Below, piece after piece: positions 13,585 to 16,459 of a DNA stretch of 16,459 bases. The translations under genes and the position numbers were made by a program. Within the stretch, counting starts at the first letter, position 1, and the number at the start of each line of letters is the position of its first letter. Source of the stretch: Streptosporangiaceae bacterium (GTDB lineage Bacteria > Actinomycetota > Actinomycetes > Streptosporangiales > Streptosporangiaceae). Under the pieces are notes generated by a model. The model saw nothing but the letters and a program-made list of their open reading frames with translations, searched no databases and was not told where the DNA came from. Where the stretch lies: NCBI GenBank assembly GCA_030041195.1, contig JASHOI010000732.1, positions 1 through 16,459 of the forward strand. The letters run 5' to 3'.

Positions 13585-14379
13585 ATGGCCGACGCACTGC
13601 CGGAATCGACCCTGGCGGCGCTGGACGACCCGTTCGCGCAGCTGTCGGGACCGCTGGCCGGCACGACCCGGCTGGCCCTCGAGGTCGTCGAGTCCGAGCG
13701 GCTGACCCCCCACATGCAGCGGCTCACGCTGACGGCTCCGCAGCTCGACGGGTTCACCTGGCTGCCCGGCCAGGACGTGATGCTGCTGGTGGCCGCCGAG
13801 GGCAACCGGCCGGTGCGGCGCCGTTACACGATCCGCGAGCTGGATACCGCAGCGCGGCTGCTCACCCTCGACATCGTGCTGCACGGCGACGGGCCCGGCG
13901 AGCGCTGGGTGCGGTCGGCCCAGCCCGGCGACCGGATCGAGGGCATCGGGCCACGCGGGAAGATCACCACGTCGCCGACGGCCGACTGGCACCTGTTCCT
14001 GGCCGACGAGTCGGCGCTGCCCGCGGTGTTCACGATGACCGAGGCGCTGCCGGCCGGCAGCTTCGCCACGCTGGTCATCGAGATTCCCGAGGAAGACGAC
14101 GAGCAGGACCTGTCGTCCGCGGCCACCACCCGCATCTCCTGGCTGCACCGCCTCGGCGCCCCGGCCGGAGACCCGGCCGAGCTCGCCGCCGAGGCGGCTG
14201 AGGTCGAGTTCCCGGCCGGCCGTGGTCACGCCTACCTGTTCGGCGAGGCGAAGGTGGTGTTGCGGCTGCGGGAGATCCTCGCCGGCCGCGGGCTCGGCGA
14301 GGACCAGATGTCGCCCAAGGCGTACTGGGGCCGGGGCCGGGCCAACGCCAGCCACGGCGAGCCCGCCCGCGACGCGTAA
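13585..14379 (+). CDS. Siderophore-interacting protein-type flavoprotein (FAD-binding, SIP family)
   Basis: A 264-residue FAD/NAD(P)H oxidoreductase of the SIP/ViuB family, which reduces ferric siderophores in the cytoplasm to release iron. Motifs in order: RRRYTIR (78-84, FAD binding), LHGDGPGERW (99-108), GPRGK (122-126), LADESALPA (139-147), YLFGEAKVVLRLREIL (217-232) and the family's C-terminal SPKAYWGRGRAN (243-254). An acidic stretch EEDDEQD lies at 169-175. The ATG is 87 bp past the ATPase gene with an AAAGG about 11 nt upstream. A functional link with sugar uptake is not obvious. It may be a separate unit or read through from the operon. Confidence 0.9.
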   Translation: MADALPESTLAALDDPFAQLSGPLAGTTRLALEVVESERLTPHMQRLTLTAPQLDGFTWLPGQDVMLLVAAEGNRPVRRRYTIRELDTAARLLTLDIVLHGDGPGERWVRSAQPGDRIEGIGPRGKITTSPTADWHLFLADESALPAVFTMTEALPAGSFATLVIEIPEEDDEQDLSSAATTRISWLHRLGAPAGDPAELAAEAAEVEFPAGRGHAYLFGEAKVVLRLREILAGRGLGEDQMSPKAYWGRGRANASHGEPARDA

Positions 14380-14385
14380 CGGCCC

Positions 14386-14402
14386 GGGCACTTCGGCTGC
14401 CC
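14386..14402 (+). terminator. Possible terminator hairpin after the SIP gene
   Basis: GGGCA pairs with TGCCC around a C-TTCG-G tetraloop, with one bulged C, starting 7 nt after the stop. No T-run follows, as is common for actinobacterial terminators, so the call is tentative. Confidence 0.35.
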
Positions 14403-14465
14403 TCCCATCCCACTGCCATCCACCGCACCAGCGGGCCGGTTCTAACCCGCGTCTTTGGCTTTTCC

Positions 14466-14573
14466 ATGATCATGGTTGATAAATACCGCTATGAGGTACT
14501 CAGCCACCAAGATGATGGAAAACGCCGCGCGGCGGCCCGGCCGGGCTCGCTAGCAACGACGCTGCGTTATTGA
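14466..14573 (+). CDS. Possible 35-codon small ORF or gene remnant
   Basis: ATG at 14466 opens 35 codons (beginning MIMVDKYRYEVLSHQDDG) ending at TGA 14571. Its first half uses A/T-ending codons unlike the neighbours (GTT GAT AAA, CAA GAT GAT GGA AAA). No ribosome-binding site is visible. It could be a chance frame, a decayed gene end or imported DNA. I do not recognise it. Confidence 0.15.
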   Translation: MIMVDKYRYEVLSHQDDGKRRAAARPGSLATTLRY

Positions 14574-14590
14574 AATTCCGTCCGTTGCTA
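14551..14590. repeat. Inverted repeat TAGCAACG...CGTTGCTA
   Basis: TAGCAACG (14551-14558) pairs with CGTTGCTA (14583-14590), and ACG/CGT adds three pairs after a single bulged base, leaving a 17-nt AT-rich loop. It could be an RNA hairpin or a regulator site. No U-tract follows. Confidence 0.5.
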
Positions 14591-14635
14591 CGCACGGTGT
14601 GCGGCGGATGGGCGGCCGCGGCGGAACTGGCCGGT

Positions 14636-14706
14636 GGGCGCCAGGCGCAGCGGATGGCTGCGGCGGAGCGGGCGCCAGGCGCCGGGTGCGGCGGTCGCGG
14701 CGCCAG
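14636..14706. repeat. Short direct repeats GGGCGCCAGGCGC / GGCGCCAG
   Basis: The 13-mer GGGCGCCAGGCGC occurs at 14636-14648 and 14670-14682 (34-bp period), and its GGCGCCAG core again at 14699-14706. The surrounding DNA is almost entirely G and C. No function is evident. Confidence 0.5.
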
Positions 14707-14750
14707 ATGCTGCGGCTCGTCCAGCGAAGGTAAAGGCAGCTGAGCATTCT

Positions 14751-14780
14751 TTCTCGATACAACGAAATCTGTTCCATAAT
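14751..14780 (+). promoter_or_regulatory. Candidate promoter of the PP2C phosphatase gene
   Basis: CATAAT (14775-14780) matches the -10 consensus at five of six bases, with a poor -35 (TTCTCG, 14751-14756) 18 bp before it. Transcription near 14787 would give a leader of about 36 nt that includes the GGAGGGAG ribosome-binding site. Confidence 0.35.
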
Positions 14781-14822
14781 GAGGCGAACAAGCCGCGAGC
14801 AGCGCCGGAGGGAGCGCGTCGG

Positions 14823-16459
14823 ATGGTCACATCCGGAATGGCAGCCGACATCGCTGCGCTCCTGTCCAGCACGTCGGCGAGAACGCTGACCGTCGGGCTC
14901 GACAAGTCGGGCCGCGTGCTGCAGCACGACCGCGCAGCCGGGGAGGTTCTCGCCGAGGTGCCGGGCTCGCTGCTCGGCCTCGAGTTCGGCACTCTGGTCA
15001 CGGGATCCGCCTACGGCAACGGGCTGCAGCCGCTCATCGACGCTGCCTGCTCCGATCGTGAGGGCACCGCGGTGATGACGGTCAAGACCGGCAACGGCCA
15101 CCACGCCGACGCGGTGGTCACGGTCCAGCCGCTCCGCTCCACCGACCCCAGGCTCGTCGCTCAGGTCGTGCTGCGGATCGCCCCTCCGTCGGAAGAACGG
15201 TTCCTCGATCCGGCGGTGATGCGGCACGCGCTGCTAGACGGCGCATTCGCCAGAACCGGCGGTGCCCTCGACATTGACCAAATGGCGCCCGCGCTCGTCA
15301 ACATCATCGTTCCGCACTTCTGTAATTCCGCGGGTCTGCTGGTGCTGGAGAGTCTGGTTGGGGCGGATGAGTTCCCCGGTGAAACGTACGACGGACAGCA
15401 CCTGGTGCGGCGGCTCGCTGTAGCGCACGACGATGACGAACCGGGATGGGACGCGGCGTTCCCGATCGGGGAAATCCTCAGTTACCCGCCGGACGCCCCG
15501 CACACCCGGTGCCTGGACACCGGCAAGCCGGTGATGCAGGATCTCGCCGCCGAGGTTGCCGATGAGCTGGCCAGGGGGATGCGGCGCCGGCCCGTGGCCA
15601 GGCTGCTGGCGGGGACGTCGCTGCTGCTGCTGCCGCTGATCGCCAGGGGAACCACGCTCGGCTTCTTCGCCTGCACGCGGTACAAGGGATACCGCCGGTT
15701 CGACGCGTACGACACCGAGATCGGCATGGAGTTCGCGTCCCGTGCGGCGATCTTCATCGACAATGCCCGCCGGTACAGCAGGGAGCGCGCCACCGCGCTG
15801 ACGCTGCAGCGCAGCCTGCTGCCGACCGGACTCTCCGCGCCATCCTCGGTCGAGGTAAGGCACCGCTACCTGCCGGGCAGCAAGATGATCGAGGTGGGCG
15901 GCGACTGGTACGAGTCGATCGCGCTGCCGGGCGGCCGGGTGGCCCTCGTGGTCGGTGACGTCGCCGGGCACGGGGTGCGCGCCGCCGTCACCATGGGCAG
16001 GCTGCGCACCGCGATCCGCACGCTGGCGCGGCTCGAGCTGCCGCCTGCCGAGACGCTGCAGCAACTCGATGAGCTCATGCACGATCTCGGCCAGCGCGAG
16101 CCGCACTTCGCCACCTGCGTGTACGCGATCTTCGACGCGGTCTCCGGCAGTTGCGAGGTCGCCTCGGCCGGCCATCTGCCGCCGCTGCTGGTATCCCCAG
16201 ACGGCACCAGCGAGTTCCTCGACGTCGCGCCGGCGCCCCCGCTTGGCATCGGGTCGGGACCCATCCACACGCGGATATTCAAGATCAGGAATGGCAGCCT
16301 GCTCGTCCTCTACACCGACGGGCTGGTGGAACGACGCGCCAGCGACATCGACGAAGGGCTGACCCGGCTGCGGGAGACGTTCGGGCCCGGCTCGGCAACC
16401 CGTTCGCTCGAGGATCTGTGCAAGGCGACGCTGGCCAGCGTGTACGCCGATCACCAGCG
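14823..16459 (+). CDS. PAS-GAF-PP2C (SpoIIE/RsbU-type) serine phosphatase, 3' end outside window
   Basis: The frame is open from ATG 14823 to the edge: 545 codons, truncated. GGAGGGAG lies 8 nt before the ATG; the second ATG (14838) has no such site. Residues 1-125 look like a PAS-type sensor fold (VGLDKSGRVLQHDRAAGEVL). About 150-325 is GAF-like. A linker helix (ERATALTLQRSLLP) leads into the PP2C domain with metal-binding motifs GGDWYE (359-364), GDVAGHG (378-384), ASAGHLPPLL and YTDGLVE (497-503), all key acidic residues intact. Such proteins dephosphorylate anti-anti-sigma factors and so control sigma-factor release in response to signals. A C-terminal HATPase or STAS domain may follow beyond the edge. 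It appears unrelated to the sugar locus. Confidence 0.92.
   Translation, partial: MVTSGMAADIAALLSSTSARTLTVGLDKSGRVLQHDRAAGEVLAEVPGSLLGLEFGTLVTGSAYGNGLQPLIDAACSDREGTAVMTVKTGNGHHADAVVTVQPLRSTDPRLVAQVVLRIAPPSEERFLDPAVMRHALLDGAFARTGGALDIDQMAPALVNIIVPHFCNSAGLLVLESLVGADEFPGETYDGQHLVRRLAVAHDDDEPGWDAAFPIGEILSYPPDAPHTRCLDTGKPVMQDLAAEVADELARGMRRRPVARLLAGTSLLLLPLIARGTTLGFFACTRYKGYRRFDAYDTEIGMEFASRAAIFIDNARRYSRERATALTLQRSLLPTGLSAPSSVEVRHRYLPGSKMIEVGGDWYESIALPGGRVALVVGDVAGHGVRAAVTMGRLRTAIRTLARLELPPAETLQQLDELMHDLGQREPHFATCVYAIFDAVSGSCEVASAGHLPPLLVSPDGTSEFLDVAPAPPLGIGSGPIHTRIFKIRNGSLLVLYTDGLVERRASDIDEGLTRLRETFGPGSATRSLEDLCKATLASVYADHQ

Larger units (their letters stand above)
14380..14822. other. 443-bp intergenic region with hairpins and short repeats
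   Basis: Between the SIP and phosphatase genes I see no convincing gene. It contains the hairpin after the SIP gene, a perfect CCATGATCATGG palindrome (14464-14475), TTTTCCAT/ATGGAAAA inverted arms (14460-14467 and 14515-14522), the TAGCAACG inverted repeat (14551-14590), a small CGCAC-GGT-GTGCG hairpin (14591-14603), three GGCGCCAG repeats (14637-14706) and a promoter-like CATAAT before the phosphatase gene. Two stretches (14455-14520, 14565-14580) are unusually AT-rich for this DNA. Confidence 0.6.

Noticed and set aside
15234..16454. Long minus-strand frame of 406 codons
   Set aside because: It is a shadow of the plus-strand phosphatase gene, which has intact PP2C motifs, a good ribosome-binding site and an open frame to the window edge. 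The minus-strand translation shows no family motif.

Overview
The window is very GC-rich, with GTG and TTG starts alongside ATG, short overlapping genes and lipobox-type binding proteins. This points to a soil or plant-associated actinomycete (Actinomycetota, Streptomyces/Streptosporangium-like). No rRNA, tRNA, CRISPR array, insertion sequence or integrase was seen.

Layout. (1) A leftward operon (4528 to 1) encodes a GH127 beta-L-arabinofuranosidase-type enzyme, a sugar-binding lipoprotein, a MalF-type permease and the first 36 codons of a MalG-type permease cut by the window edge. (2) Divergent from it is LacI-family regulator 1 (4800-5858). The 270-bp space between them holds promoter-like sequences and a LacI-type operator. 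(3) A 352-bp gap (5859-6210) carries two copies of a CGAACGTTCG palindrome and a GTnAGC-type operator. (4) A rightward operon follows: LacI-family regulator 2, a GH51 alpha-L-arabinofuranosidase overlapping it by 4 bp, a second sugar-binding lipoprotein, two permeases and an MsiK/UgpC-type ATPase (6211-13497). (5) A siderophore-interacting-type flavoprotein gene (13585-14379) lies just downstream. (6) A 443-bp non-coding stretch rich in hairpins and short repeats separates it from (7) a PAS-GAF-PP2C (SpoIIE/RsbU-type) phosphatase gene that starts at 14823 and runs off the right edge.

How it fits together. Regions 1-4 look like one locus for arabinofuranose-containing oligosaccharides. Two ABC importers bring in oligosaccharides. 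Two glycosidases without signal peptides, one for alpha- and one for beta-linked L-arabinofuranose, would cut them in the cytoplasm. Two LacI regulators would sense the sugars. The pairing of alpha- and beta-specific enzymes fits the arabinosides of plant hydroxyproline-rich glycoproteins such as extensins, but the substrate is inferred. The ATPase may serve both importers.

Beyond the genes: (a) two classes of CpG-centred LacI operators, one of which covers the start codon of binding-protein gene 2 and creates its in-frame TTA codon; (b) strong hairpins at the binding-protein/permease junction of both operons; (c) tiny Arg-rich leader ORFs whose stop codons overlap the start codons of binding-protein gene 1 and of the second operon's first permease.
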